Positions 29,881 through 38,264 of a stretch of DNA of 64,000 nucleotides are shown piece after piece. Under the pieces are notes generated by a model, which was given only the letters and a program-made list of their open reading frames with translations, was not told the origin of the DNA and searched no databases. Source of the DNA: an uncultured Paracoccaceae bacterium (GTDB lineage: Bacteria > Pseudomonadota > Alphaproteobacteria > Rhodobacterales > Rhodobacteraceae); the NCBI GenBank assembly GCA_947497065.1, contig CANMEQ010000002.1, positions 554,029-618,028 of the forward strand. Reading direction: 5' to 3'. Position 1 is the stretch's first letter; each line of letters begins with the position of its first letter. The translations under genes were made by a program, and so were the position numbers.

Positions 29881-30501
29881 ATGACCATATTACCCGATCC
29901 GAATGAGTTTACGACAACATTGGGGACGAGTGCCGAGAATGGAGCATTGCTTCATCCAGATGTGCGAGACCGGTTTTGGGGGTATGAGGTGCGGATGACG
30001 CAGGTCGGCGACACGCTGTCTATGGCTATTCGGTTTGTGTCCGGTTTGATCTGCATGGCCTTGGCTTTTTTGACCGTTGCACTGTTGGTTGTGCCGTCTG
30101 CCTTTGGGGCGTTGACGGATGAGCTGCGCTGGCCGCTTGCCGTGAGCGGGCTGTGCTGCGCGGTGATCGCGGCCCATATTTATTCAGCTTTTCGACCCAT
30201 TCGCGTGCAGGTGGATACGACGGCAGGTGAAATTCGTGAAGTTATTGAGCGCCGTTTTGGCGGTGAAGAGGTTTTGAGCTGCTATGGTATGGACGCCGTT
30301 GCTTCCGTTGAGGTGGTGGCCTCTGGACAGGATGCGACTTTGGGGCAGGTTCACGTGCGGGTGAACGGCTATGGTGTTGTGCCTGTTGGAGATGGCGCAG
30401 TGTCTGCGTTGCGGCCCTTGCGCGACCGGTTGGCTGTGGATTGCGGCATTGAAGTTGCGGATTCGTCCGATGCGTTTTGGTCCGGTCCGTTGAAGGCATA
30501 G
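29881..30501 (+). CDS. Membrane protein of unknown function downstream of a CtrA-like box
   Basis: 206 aa from the ATG at 29881, which has AAGGAGA upstream. Two membrane helices (about residues 50-72 and 80-105) join a short N-terminal and a longer C-terminal soluble part of about 100 residues. The C-terminal part starts IRVQVDTTAGEIREVIERRFGGEE. No family recognised. An exact TTAA-N7-TTAA site upstream suggests control by the cell-cycle/motility regulator CtrA. It is followed by fabD in the same direction after 118 bases. Confidence 0.6.
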   Translation: MTILPDPNEFTTTLGTSAENGALLHPDVRDRFWGYEVRMTQVGDTLSMAIRFVSGLICMALAFLTVALLVVPSAFGALTDELRWPLAVSGLCCAVIAAHIYSAFRPIRVQVDTTAGEIREVIERRFGGEEVLSCYGMDAVASVEVVASGQDATLGQVHVRVNGYGVVPVGDGAVSALRPLRDRLAVDCGIEVADSSDAFWSGPLKA

Positions 30502-30619
30502 CCTAAGGCGCGGACAAAGCGCGCTATTCGTTCCCTTTTTGATGAGGGGATGAGGGAGATGTCTTGTAACGTTGCGTTCTGCGCGATACCCCATGGGAAA
30601 TTTTTCAGAGGGGAGCCGC

Positions 30620-31558
30620 ATGAGAGCTTTCATTTTTCCGGGTCAAGGGGCTCAAACGATTGGGATGGGGCAGGCGTTGGCTGAGGCCTATCCGACCGCA
30701 AAGGATGTCTTCAACGAAGTTGATGACGCTTTGGGAGAGAAACTGTCGGACCTGATTTGGTCTGGTGATATTGCCGAGTTGACGTTGACGCGAAATGCGC
30801 AACCGGCGTTGATGGCGACCTCATTGGCCGCGATGCGCGCATTGGAAGCCGAGGGCGTGACCTTTGATGCGGCATCGTTTGTGGCGGGGCATTCGCTGGG
30901 CGAATATTCCGCGTTGGCGGCGGCGGGCGCGTTTAGCGTGGCAGATACCGCGCGTCTTTTGCGGATCCGCGGCGATGCCATGCAAATGGCTGTTCCTGTT
31001 GGTTTGGGCGCCATGGCGGTGATTTTGGGCTTGGATTTCGAGGGCGCTAAAGCGGTTGCTGAAGAAGCGGCGCAAGGTGAGATTTGTCAGGCGGCGAACG
31101 ACAATGACCCAAGCCAGGTGGTGGTTTCGGGCCACAAGGCAGCCGTGGAACGCGCTGTTGTGATCGCAAAAGAAAAGGGTGCCAAACGGGCCATGTTGTT
31201 GCCTGTAAGCGCGCCGTTCCATTCTGAGCTCATGGCCCCTGCGGGTGATATTATGGCGGCTGCATTGTCGGATGTAGCGATGAGCGCGCCTGCGGTGCCG
31301 CTGATCGCGAATGTACGCGCGCAGGCGGTGGATGCCGTGGATATTAAGGATTTGTTGATTGAGCAGGTGACCGGATCTGTGCGGTGGCGCGAAAGCGTCA
31401 TGTGGATGGCCGGCGCTGGTGTGACGGAAACGTGGGAGATTGGGGCCGGTAAGGCGCTGTCTGGCATGGTGAAGCGCATTGACCGTTCTGTGGCGACGCG
31501 GGCGATTGGGACACCTGATGATGTTGTGGCGGCGGCTGCGGCTTTGAGTGAAGGATAA
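30620..31558 (+). CDS. fabD: Malonyl-CoA:ACP transacylase
   Basis: 312 aa from the ATG at 30620 (MRAFIFPGQG), with GAGGGGAG upstream. The nucleophile motif GHSLGEYSA puts the catalytic Ser at residue 92; the catalytic His is in SAPFHSEL. It moves malonyl groups from CoA to ACP for chain elongation. fabG follows three bases later. Confidence 0.97.
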   Translation: MRAFIFPGQGAQTIGMGQALAEAYPTAKDVFNEVDDALGEKLSDLIWSGDIAELTLTRNAQPALMATSLAAMRALEAEGVTFDAASFVAGHSLGEYSALAAAGAFSVADTARLLRIRGDAMQMAVPVGLGAMAVILGLDFEGAKAVAEEAAQGEICQAANDNDPSQVVVSGHKAAVERAVVIAKEKGAKRAMLLPVSAPFHSELMAPAGDIMAAALSDVAMSAPAVPLIANVRAQAVDAVDIKDLLIEQVTGSVRWRESVMWMAGAGVTETWEIGAGKALSGMVKRIDRSVATRAIGTPDDVVAAAAALSEG

Positions 31559-31561
31559 GAT

Positions 31562-32299
31562 ATGTTTGATTTGACTGGTAAAAATGCCCTGATCACCGGC
31601 GCGTCTGGTGGTATTGGTGGCGAAATCGCAAAGGTATTGCACGGTGCGGGGGCGACTGTTGGTTTGTCCGGCACACGTGAAGCTCCGCTGGAAGCTTTGG
31701 CGGCAGAATTGGGCGAGCGCGCATATGTTTTGCCGTGCAACCTGAGTGACGGGGCCGCTGTTGATGCTTTGCCGAAACAGGCTGTCGAGGCCATGGGATC
31801 CGTTGATGTATTGGTGAACAACGCAGGCATAACGCGCGATCAGATTTTTATGCGGATGTCGGACGACGAGTGGGCCGATGTGATCAACGTAAACCTGACG
31901 TCGACCATGCGGTTGTGCAAAGGGGTGATCCGCGGGATGATGAAATCGCGTTGGGGCCGTATTGTAAATGTGAGCTCGATCGTGGGGGCTACCGGCAACC
32001 CTGGTCAGGCCAACTATGCGGCATCAAAAGCGGGTATGGTCGGGATGAGCAAATCGATTGCTTATGAGGTGGCGAGCCGTGGGATCACGGTGAACTGCAT
32101 CGCACCCGGCTTTATCGCGACGGCGATGACCGACAAGCTGACTGATGAGCAAAAAGACAAGATTAACGTTCAAATTCCAGCCGGTCGGATGGGCACGCCA
32201 GAGGAAATCGCAGCGGCTGCGCTGTATTTGGCCAGTGAGCAGGCGGCCTACGTTACGGGCACGACTTTGCACGTCAACGGTGGTATGGCGATGCTGTAA
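31562..32299 (+). CDS. fabG: 3-oxoacyl-ACP reductase
   Basis: 245 aa short-chain dehydrogenase. Cofactor motif TGASGGIG at 12-19, NNAGITRD, catalytic Ser in VSSIVG and Tyr152/Lys156 in YAASKAG. It reduces 3-oxoacyl-ACP with NADPH. It sits between fabD and acpP as in most proteobacteria. Confidence 0.97.
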   Translation: MFDLTGKNALITGASGGIGGEIAKVLHGAGATVGLSGTREAPLEALAAELGERAYVLPCNLSDGAAVDALPKQAVEAMGSVDVLVNNAGITRDQIFMRMSDDEWADVINVNLTSTMRLCKGVIRGMMKSRWGRIVNVSSIVGATGNPGQANYAASKAGMVGMSKSIAYEVASRGITVNCIAPGFIATAMTDKLTDEQKDKINVQIPAGRMGTPEEIAAAALYLASEQAAYVTGTTLHVNGGMAML

Positions 32300-32491
32300 C
32301 CCTATATAGGGTGTTCTTGAAAGCGTTTGCCAAGCGGAGAATCTCTGTTATAGGCCACGCAGAAATCAGTCTCGTGACGTAACGTCTTGGGGCATGTGGT
32401 CTAGAAATAGGCCGAAACAATGGTCTTGTTTTTGTATGAAATCAGGGCTGACCAACGGGCGTAAAGCCCCGAACTATATGAGGAATTTAAC

Positions 32492-32725
32492 ATGAGCGAC
32501 GTCGCAGATCGTGTTCGTAAAATCGTAGTTGAGCACTTGGGTGTTGAAGAAGACAAAGTTGTTGAAGGCGCGTCCTTCATCGACGATCTGGGCGCAGACA
32601 GCCTCGATACTGTTGAGCTGGTGATGGCATTCGAAGAGGAATTCGGTATCGAAATCCCTGATGATGCAGCTGAAACAATTCAGACTTTCGGCGACGCCGT
32701 TAAGTTCATTTCTGAAGCGTCCTAA
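32492..32725 (+). CDS. acpP: Acyl carrier protein
   Basis: 77 aa, acidic. [10 protein letters not shown] carries the phosphopantetheine Ser37. It carries growing acyl chains. The gap of 192 bases after fabG suggests its own promoter; a possible one is TTGCCA, then TTATAG 15 bases later, near 32326-32352. A strong terminator follows. Confidence 0.98.
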   Translation: MSDVADRVRKIVVEHLGVEEDKVVEGASFIDDLGADSLDTVELVMAFEEEFGIEIPDDAAETIQTFGDAVKFISEAS

Positions 32726-32740
32726 GCGACTTTTCAGACC

Positions 32741-33694
32741 TTAATTGGGGGCGGGACCAGAGACTGGTGCCGCCCCTTTTTTATGGGCTGCCGCCTTGGC
32801 CCTTTGTTTTTTCTTGGGCGGTGTTCGGGTTTTGGCACTGATGTTGCGGCCCAATAGGGCGTAGAGTTCGCTTTTTGAAAACGGTTTGACGAATTGGCCG
32901 CCGAAGAAATGAGGATTGGCCCATCGGACCCGCAACTGTTTTGTGGATGTGCCGATTTTGAGCGTGATCACAGAGTTTAAGGGCGGGAAGGTGCCACGGA
33001 CCGAGCCGAGTTTGACACCGCTTCGGCTGATGTCTTCTGCGATGGCGGAGGAGGGCTCTTCCCTTGCAGTGGGGCCGGTAAAGGTCGTTTGCAGTTTGCA
33101 GGAATAGCGTTCGGCAAGAGAGGTTTTTCGGGAGCGGAGTCTCGCGATACCTATACCCGCGACTGTTACAATTGCGAAGATGCCAGCAACGATCAGAGCG
33201 TCGCGAAACCACGTGGGGAATTTGACATTTGTTCCGTACTCTGGGGTCGGGGACAGACGCAAAAGGCCGCTTTGAGGGGCATCTGTCGTATCGTTTCCGA
33301 TGGGTGGGGGGCAATCGAGCCGCCCGAGAACCGCGAGGGCGCGATCGATGTTACGGGCCGTGGTCGGGGCAAAGAGGGGGGCTGTGACGGGCGGATCGGC
33401 CGCCAGGGATCTTAGAGTGGTGGTTGCGTCACCAAAGCCCATCAGAATGGCCGAGGTTTGGCCCGCGACCGGGCTGTCGCGAAAGTGGTAGTTGATCGTG
33501 AAGTTATTGTAGCGAGAGCTCGCCGCGATGAGGTAGCGCAGCTGCGTGTTCGTGGGGATGTGCCGATCGGCGATATGGGTTTGCAACGACATGAACATAC
33601 GCTGCAAGTCGGCGGTTGTTTTGCACATGTCTTGCGCGTGCGCCGATGTGGCAAGGAAAAATGCCGCTACAAATCCAAATACTAAGTGTTTAAT
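32741..33694 (-). CDS. PilZ-like membrane protein with an apparent ATT start
   Basis: About 317 aa from ATT at 33694. The reading frame from there begins with a clear signal peptide (KHLVFGFVAAFFLATSAHAQ), AAGGGAT lies 6 bases upstream, and no ATG, GTG or TTG occurs in frame between that site and the end of the signal peptide. The periplasmic part (about 22-160) has no known domain. A membrane helix at about 165-185 leads to a cytoplasmic PilZ-like domain (about 195-285) with DISRSG (D-x-S-x-x-G) at 221-226. The c-di-GMP RxxxR motif is RYSCK here (Arg196 to Lys200), so binding is uncertain. It is convergent with acpP and divergent from fabF. Confidence 0.7.
   Translation of the reverse strand: MKHLVFGFVAAFFLATSAHAQDMCKTTADLQRMFMSLQTHIADRHIPTNTQLRYLIAASSRYNNFTINYHFRDSPVAGQTSAILMGFGDATTTLRSLAADPPVTAPLFAPTTARNIDRALAVLGRLDCPPPIGNDTTDAPQSGLLRLSPTPEYGTNVKFPTWFRDALIVAGIFAIVTVAGIGIARLRSRKTSLAERYSCKLQTTFTGPTAREEPSSAIAEDISRSGVKLGSVRGTFPPLNSVITLKIGTSTKQLRVRWANPHFFGGQFVKPFSKSELYALLGRNISAKTRTPPKKKQRAKAAAHKKGAAPVSGPAPN
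32748..32782. terminator. Terminator of acpP (inside the end of the opposite PilZ gene)
   Basis: Long interrupted hairpin: GGGGCGG/CCGCCCC outside, ACCAG/CTGGT inside, loop AGA, then TTTTTT. It overlaps the last codons of the convergent gene. Confidence 0.85.
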
Positions 33695-33883
33695 CGGGAT
33701 ATCCCTTCGATTTCCTCTATCGCTGGGTTGGCATATCGCCGTTTGGTTAAAAAGCTGTGAGGCACGGTTTCGCGAATGGTTTCCCTTTGTACGGATACTT
33801 GCCGGAAAGGGTTGCAAGGCCTTGCCGACAGGGGGGTGCACGCTGTATCAGACGTCCAAAGAATTGCACGTGAGAGGTGAGCC

Positions 33884-35143
33884 ATGCGTCGAGTGGTCGT
33901 TACAGGATTAGGTTTGGTAAGCCCGTTGGCTGACGGGGTGGAAAAAAGCTGGGAGCGTATTTTGGATGCGCAATCCGGTGCAGGGCCGATTACGCATTTC
34001 GATCCCGAAGGGTTCGCGACGACCTATGCTTGCGAAGTGCCCTACGGTGACGGCACAGATGGTACGTTTAACCCCGACGCCTATATGGCTGCAAAGGAAC
34101 GTCGCAAGGTCGATGATTTCATTGTGTTCGCCATGGCTGCGGCGCAGCAAGCGGTTGAAGATGCCGGTTGGCAGCCCGAAGATGCAGAGGCGTTGGAGCG
34201 CACCGGCGTTTTGACGGGATCTGGCATTGGGGGCCTGAACTCCATCGCCAACACGGCGATTATGATGAAGGAAAAGGGCCCGCGGCGTGTGTCGCCGTTT
34301 TTTGTACCCGGCGCGTTGATCAACCTGATTTCAGGTCAGATTGCTATTAAATATGGCTTCAAGGGCCCCAACCACGCGGTTGTGACGGCTTGTTCCACTG
34401 GCGCGCATGCCATTGGTGATGCGACGCAATTGATCAAAGCGGGCCGCGCTGATGTGATGATTGCAGGCGGGGCGGAAGCCACGATTTGCGAGATTGGCAT
34501 TGCCGGTTTCAACGCGTGCAAAGCTTTGTCGACCAAAGGTGCGGATGATCCGAAATCTGCAAGCCGCCCCTACGACGCGGACCGTGATGGGTTCGTGATG
34601 GGCGAGGGGGCCGGCATGGTTGTGCTGGAGGATTATGACCACGCTGTAGCCCGTGGTGCGAAGATTTACGCGGAAGTTTTGGGCTACGGTTTGACTGGTG
34701 ATGCCTACCACATCACGGCGCCATCTGAGGATGGTGAAGGGGGCGAGCGCTCTATGCGGATGGCGTTGAAAGATGCGGGGCTTGAGCCTGCGGATATCGA
34801 TTACATCAACGCGCATGGCACATCGACCATGGCTGATACGATTGAGCTGGGCGCTGTTGAGCGGATGATGGGGGATGCAGCGTCGAAAGTGACGATGTCA
34901 TCGACGAAATCTGCCACCGGGCACCTTTTGGGAGCGGCTGGCGCGATTGAGGCGATTTTCTCGATCTTGGCGATCCGCGATCAGGTGGCCCCGCCGACCA
35001 TCAATTTGGACAACCCAGCGGTTGAGACAAAGGTTGATTTGGCACCGAACGCCAAGGTCGAACGTGAGATCAATGTTGCGCTGTCCAATTCATTTGGTTT
35101 TGGCGGCACGAACGCGTCTGTTCTGTTTGGTAAGGTCAACTAA
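33884..35143 (+). CDS. fabF: 3-oxoacyl-ACP synthase II
   Basis: 419 aa. The active-site triad is intact: Cys170 in TACSTGAHAIGDA, and the two His in NAHGTSTMADT and SATGHLLGAAG. It condenses malonyl-ACP with acyl-ACP and sets membrane fluidity. GAGAGGTGAG precedes the start. The next gene begins at the base after its stop. Confidence 0.98.
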   Translation: MRRVVVTGLGLVSPLADGVEKSWERILDAQSGAGPITHFDPEGFATTYACEVPYGDGTDGTFNPDAYMAAKERRKVDDFIVFAMAAAQQAVEDAGWQPEDAEALERTGVLTGSGIGGLNSIANTAIMMKEKGPRRVSPFFVPGALINLISGQIAIKYGFKGPNHAVVTACSTGAHAIGDATQLIKAGRADVMIAGGAEATICEIGIAGFNACKALSTKGADDPKSASRPYDADRDGFVMGEGAGMVVLEDYDHAVARGAKIYAEVLGYGLTGDAYHITAPSEDGEGGERSMRMALKDAGLEPADIDYINAHGTSTMADTIELGAVERMMGDAASKVTMSSTKSATGHLLGAAGAIEAIFSILAIRDQVAPPTINLDNPAVETKVDLAPNAKVEREINVALSNSFGFGGTNASVLFGKVN

Positions 35144-36316
35144 ATGTGGAAACATATCGCCAGCAATGCGCTGACGTTTTTGATTGTTCTGCTGTTTTTG
35201 GTGGGCGGTGTGATTGCGTGGGGAACCTCGCAATACTCGGCTGAAGGGCCATTGGATCAGGCGATCTGTGTGCAGGTCCGCTCGGGCAGTAACATGCGGA
35301 TTGTGAGCAATGATCTGGCTGAGCAGGGGGCTGTCTCGTCGGCTGGGTTGCTGCGGATCGGTGCGGATTATTCCGACAAAACATCGCAGTTGAAAGCGGG
35401 GAGCTTTTTGGTTCCGGCGGGATCATCGATGGAAGAGATCGTTGATATCGTCACACGGGGTGGGCAAAGCACCTGTGGGACCGAGATTGTGTACCGCGTG
35501 GGGGTGACACGGGTCACCGCACAGGTGCGCGATTTGGATCCTGCGACGGGGCGGTTTGTGGAACAGGCCAATTTCGAGCCTTCGGTTGAAGAAACGCCGG
35601 CGGTGTATACGGAGACCCGTGAGGCCGATGATACGCAGTACCGTGTGGTGATTTCTGAAGGGGTGACGAGCTGGCAGATTGTTCAGGCGCTCAATTCTTT
35701 GGAGTTCATGGACGGGCAGGTTACTGAGATACCGCCTGAAGGTATGCTGGCGCCCAATTCTTATCAGGTGAGACCGGGAGATTCGGTGGCGGAGTTGCTT
35801 GCGACGATGCAGTCGGAGCAGGAACGGATTCTGGCAGAGGCTTGGGCTGGACGCGCCGATAATTTACCTTTGGCCAGCCCTGAAGAGGCGCTGATTCTGG
35901 CGTCGATCATCGAGAAAGAAGCTTCGACCAGCGATGAGCGGTTTGATGTGGCATCGGTGTTTGTGAACCGTTTGAACCAAGGGATGCGTCTGCAGACAGA
36001 CCCCACGGTGATCTACGGTGTGACCGAGGGACGTGGCGTTTTGGGACGCGGGTTGCGGCAAAGTGAGCTTCGGGCGGAAAACCCTTGGAACACTTATGTA
36101 ATTTCCGGTTTGCCCGCGACGCCAATTGCCAACCCCGGGTCGGCCACGATTGAGGCGGCTTTGAACCCGTCCAGCACGGATTATATCTTCTTCGTGGCCA
36201 AGACGTTGGACCCACGAGATGGGCATAATTTTGCGGTGACGTTGGACGAACACAATGCCAATGTGGCGATCTATCGTCGGTTGGAAGCGGAGCGTGCGGC
36301 CCAATCTGACAATTAA
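35144..36316 (+). CDS. mltG: Endolytic transglycosylase MltG
   Basis: 390 aa. A membrane anchor spans about residues 8-28; the YceG-like domain follows, with an early LysM-like part and the catalytic segment ILASIIEKEAST near residue 258, then ADPTVIYGV-like QTDPTVIYG and NPWNTY. It cleaves nascent glycan strands and so sets their length. fabF-mltG adjacency is typical in this group. Directly upstream of the GTA cluster. Confidence 0.94.
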   Translation: MWKHIASNALTFLIVLLFLVGGVIAWGTSQYSAEGPLDQAICVQVRSGSNMRIVSNDLAEQGAVSSAGLLRIGADYSDKTSQLKAGSFLVPAGSSMEEIVDIVTRGGQSTCGTEIVYRVGVTRVTAQVRDLDPATGRFVEQANFEPSVEETPAVYTETREADDTQYRVVISEGVTSWQIVQALNSLEFMDGQVTEIPPEGMLAPNSYQVRPGDSVAELLATMQSEQERILAEAWAGRADNLPLASPEEALILASIIEKEASTSDERFDVASVFVNRLNQGMRLQTDPTVIYGVTEGRGVLGRGLRQSELRAENPWNTYVISGLPATPIANPGSATIEAALNPSSTDYIFFVAKTLDPRDGHNFAVTLDEHNANVAIYRRLEAERAAQSDN

Positions 36317-36401
36317 CCAATTAATCAAAGGTATGCCCGTCGGGCGCTAACACTTTGGTAAGATTTGGAAAGAATCAAATGTGCCCGTAATTTGGTGGCA
36401 C
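36312..36401. promoter_or_regulatory. Leader with small dyads before the GTA cluster
   Basis: Three short inverted repeats follow the end of mltG: ATTAA-CCAA-TTAAT (36312-36325), GCCCG-T-CGGGC (36335-36345) and GTGCC-N11-GGCAC (36381-36401). They are possible operator sites for the GTA promoter; no promoter box is certain. Confidence 0.4.
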
Positions 36402-36414
36402 GCTGGACAAAAGC

Positions 36415-36458
36415 AAACGGGCTTTGAGGCGCAATCCTCAAGGCCCGTTTTGGTTTTG
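36415..36458 (+). terminator. Terminator-like hairpin just before GTA g1
   Basis: 15-bp stem AAACGGGCTTTGAGG / CCTCAAGGCCCGTTT (one G-U), loop CGCAAT, then TGGTTTTGGG. The stem ends about 47 bases before the g1 start. Confidence 0.75.
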
Positions 36459-36496
36459 GGATATGGGCGGAGCAAACCTGAGAAGGGGAATGCCCC

Positions 36497-36820
36497 ATGA
36501 CAACCCAAAGCGGTGGCAAGACCACCGAGCAGAAATCGGCTGCCGAACGTATCGAGGAGGCTGGGCGGCTTCATGAAACGATCCACCAAACGCTGAGCAA
36601 CGTTTTGGAGGGTATCAAAACAGGCGATCTGACGGACGTGGCTGCGTTGCCCAAACAGGTGACGCGGTTGACTGATGCGATCGGCGATCTTCGAAAAAAG
36701 GAGGCTGAGTTCAATGACAAGTTTGGAAGTGGGTTCGGAGACGACGAAGTCGATTTCGACGACCTGCGACGTGAAATTGGGTGCCGCATTCGTCGCATCC
36801 GCAAGTGCTGCAAATCGTAA
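36497..36820 (+). CDS. GTA g1, small terminase subunit
   Basis: 107 aa. The coiled, helix-rich sequence with LPKQVTRLTDAIGDLRKKEAEF and a basic end RREIGCRIRRIRK resembles RcGTA gp1 (rcc01682), which was shown to be the small terminase. It lies first in the cluster, before the large terminase. GTA small terminases lack a sequence-specific DNA domain, fitting random packaging. Its last 35 codons overlap the start of g2 in another frame. GAAGGGGAA lies upstream. Confidence 0.8.
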   Translation: MTTQSGGKTTEQKSAAERIEEAGRLHETIHQTLSNVLEGIKTGDLTDVAALPKQVTRLTDAIGDLRKKEAEFNDKFGSGFGDDEVDFDDLRREIGCRIRRIRKCCKS

Positions 36821-38129
36821 AGCGTTTTTGCGCAGCTTGACGGATGCGCAGGTGCGGTGGCTGCCCTATTTGTTTGAGTTCTGGGCCTTGGAGCATCAAT
36901 TGCCGCCGATGGGCGATGATTGGCGGACCTGGGTCATTCTAGGCGGACGGGGTGCGGGTAAAACCCGTGCAGGGGCTGAATGGGTCAGATCAATGGTGGA
37001 GGGGTCGCGTCCGCGCGACCCCGGTCAAGCGCGCAAAGTGGGGCTGATCGGTGAAACGATGGAGCAGGCCCGTGAGGTGATGGTGTTTGGGGACAGTGGT
37101 ATTCTGGCCTGTTCACCGCCGGACCGCAGGCCGACGTGGATTGCGGGGCGTCAGATGTTGGTGTGGCCGAACGGGGCCGAGGCGCGTTTGTTTTCTGCGT
37201 TCGATCCCGAAAGGTTGCGCGGGCCGCAATTTGATGCGGTTTGGGCGGATGAATTGGCGAAATGGCCGAAGGCGCAGGACACTTGGGACATGATGCAGTT
37301 TGCATTGCGTTTGGGAAAGAATCCGCGGGCCTGCGTCACCACGACGCCCAAAAATGTTGGAATTTTGAAAGCGCTGTTGGAGCGGAACAGCACGGTGAAG
37401 ACCCATGCGCCGACGTCGGCCAATCGGGTGTATTTGGCCGAGAGTTTTCTGGAAGAGGTTCAGGAGCGCTATGCGGGGACCCGTTTGGGACGCCAAGAGC
37501 TGGACGGGGTTTTGTTGCCCGATAGTGAAGGTGCGTTGTGGTCATCCCACGGGATTGAAGCGGTGCAGGTGAAGGATGTTCCGCCGTTGGACCGGGTTGT
37601 CGTGGCGGTTGATCCACCTGCGGGGGCGTCTGCGACATCTGATGCCTGCGGGATCGTGGTGGCGGGCATTGTGATGCAGGGGCCGATTGCGGACTGGAAG
37701 GTTTATGTTTTGGAGGATGCCTCTGTTCAGGGCGCGAGCCCGAATGCGTGGGCGGCGGCGGCGATTGCGGCGATGGATCGGCATGGGGCGGATCGTTTGG
37801 TGGCGGAAGTGAACCAAGGGGGCGCGATGGTGGAGACCATCGTGCGGTCTATTGATCCGGCGGTGCCGTATCGCGGCGTGCATGCCACGCGTGGCAAGGC
37901 TGCGCGCGCTGAACCTGTGGCGGCGTTATATGAACAGGGACGGGTGCGGCATGCTGTTGGCCACGGAGCGGGGCTTGGCGATCTGGAAGATGAGATGTGC
38001 CAGATGACGGCGCAGGGCTTTGACGGACAGGGGTCGCCTGATCGGTTGGATGCCTTGGTTTGGGCGATCACGGATCTGTTTCTGGAGCCTGCACGGTCGT
38101 GGCGTGCGCCACGCATGCGGACGCTTTAG
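36714..38129 (+). CDS. GTA g2, large terminase (packaging ATPase/nuclease)
   Basis: 471 aa from the ATG at 36714, preceded by AAAGGAGG; the track ORF starts 13 residues earlier. Walker A GGRGAGKT is at 77-84, Walker B is LRGPQFDAVWADELAKW, and the C-terminal half has the RNase H-like nuclease start VVAVDPPAGASATSDACGI. It drives DNA into the capsid and cuts at headful. The first part overlaps g1, an overlap of 107 bases. Confidence 0.94.
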   Translation: MTSLEVGSETTKSISTTCDVKLGAAFVASASAANRKAFLRSLTDAQVRWLPYLFEFWALEHQLPPMGDDWRTWVILGGRGAGKTRAGAEWVRSMVEGSRPRDPGQARKVGLIGETMEQAREVMVFGDSGILACSPPDRRPTWIAGRQMLVWPNGAEARLFSAFDPERLRGPQFDAVWADELAKWPKAQDTWDMMQFALRLGKNPRACVTTTPKNVGILKALLERNSTVKTHAPTSANRVYLAESFLEEVQERYAGTRLGRQELDGVLLPDSEGALWSSHGIEAVQVKDVPPLDRVVVAVDPPAGASATSDACGIVVAGIVMQGPIADWKVYVLEDASVQGASPNAWAAAAIAAMDRHGADRLVAEVNQGGAMVETIVRSIDPAVPYRGVHATRGKAARAEPVAALYEQGRVRHAVGHGAGLGDLEDEMCQMTAQGFDGQGSPDRLDALVWAITDLFLEPARSWRAPRMRTL

Positions 38130-38264
38130 CGCTGAAAATAAGGGGTTTTGAGGGTGTTGCAAGGGCACCGTGCGGTGGCTTTGAACCTTCGAAACTATTT
38201 GAACCGATATTCATTCGTGTAGCAGCGAATGCCGCGATGAGAGCGGGACCCAAGGGAGAGTTGG

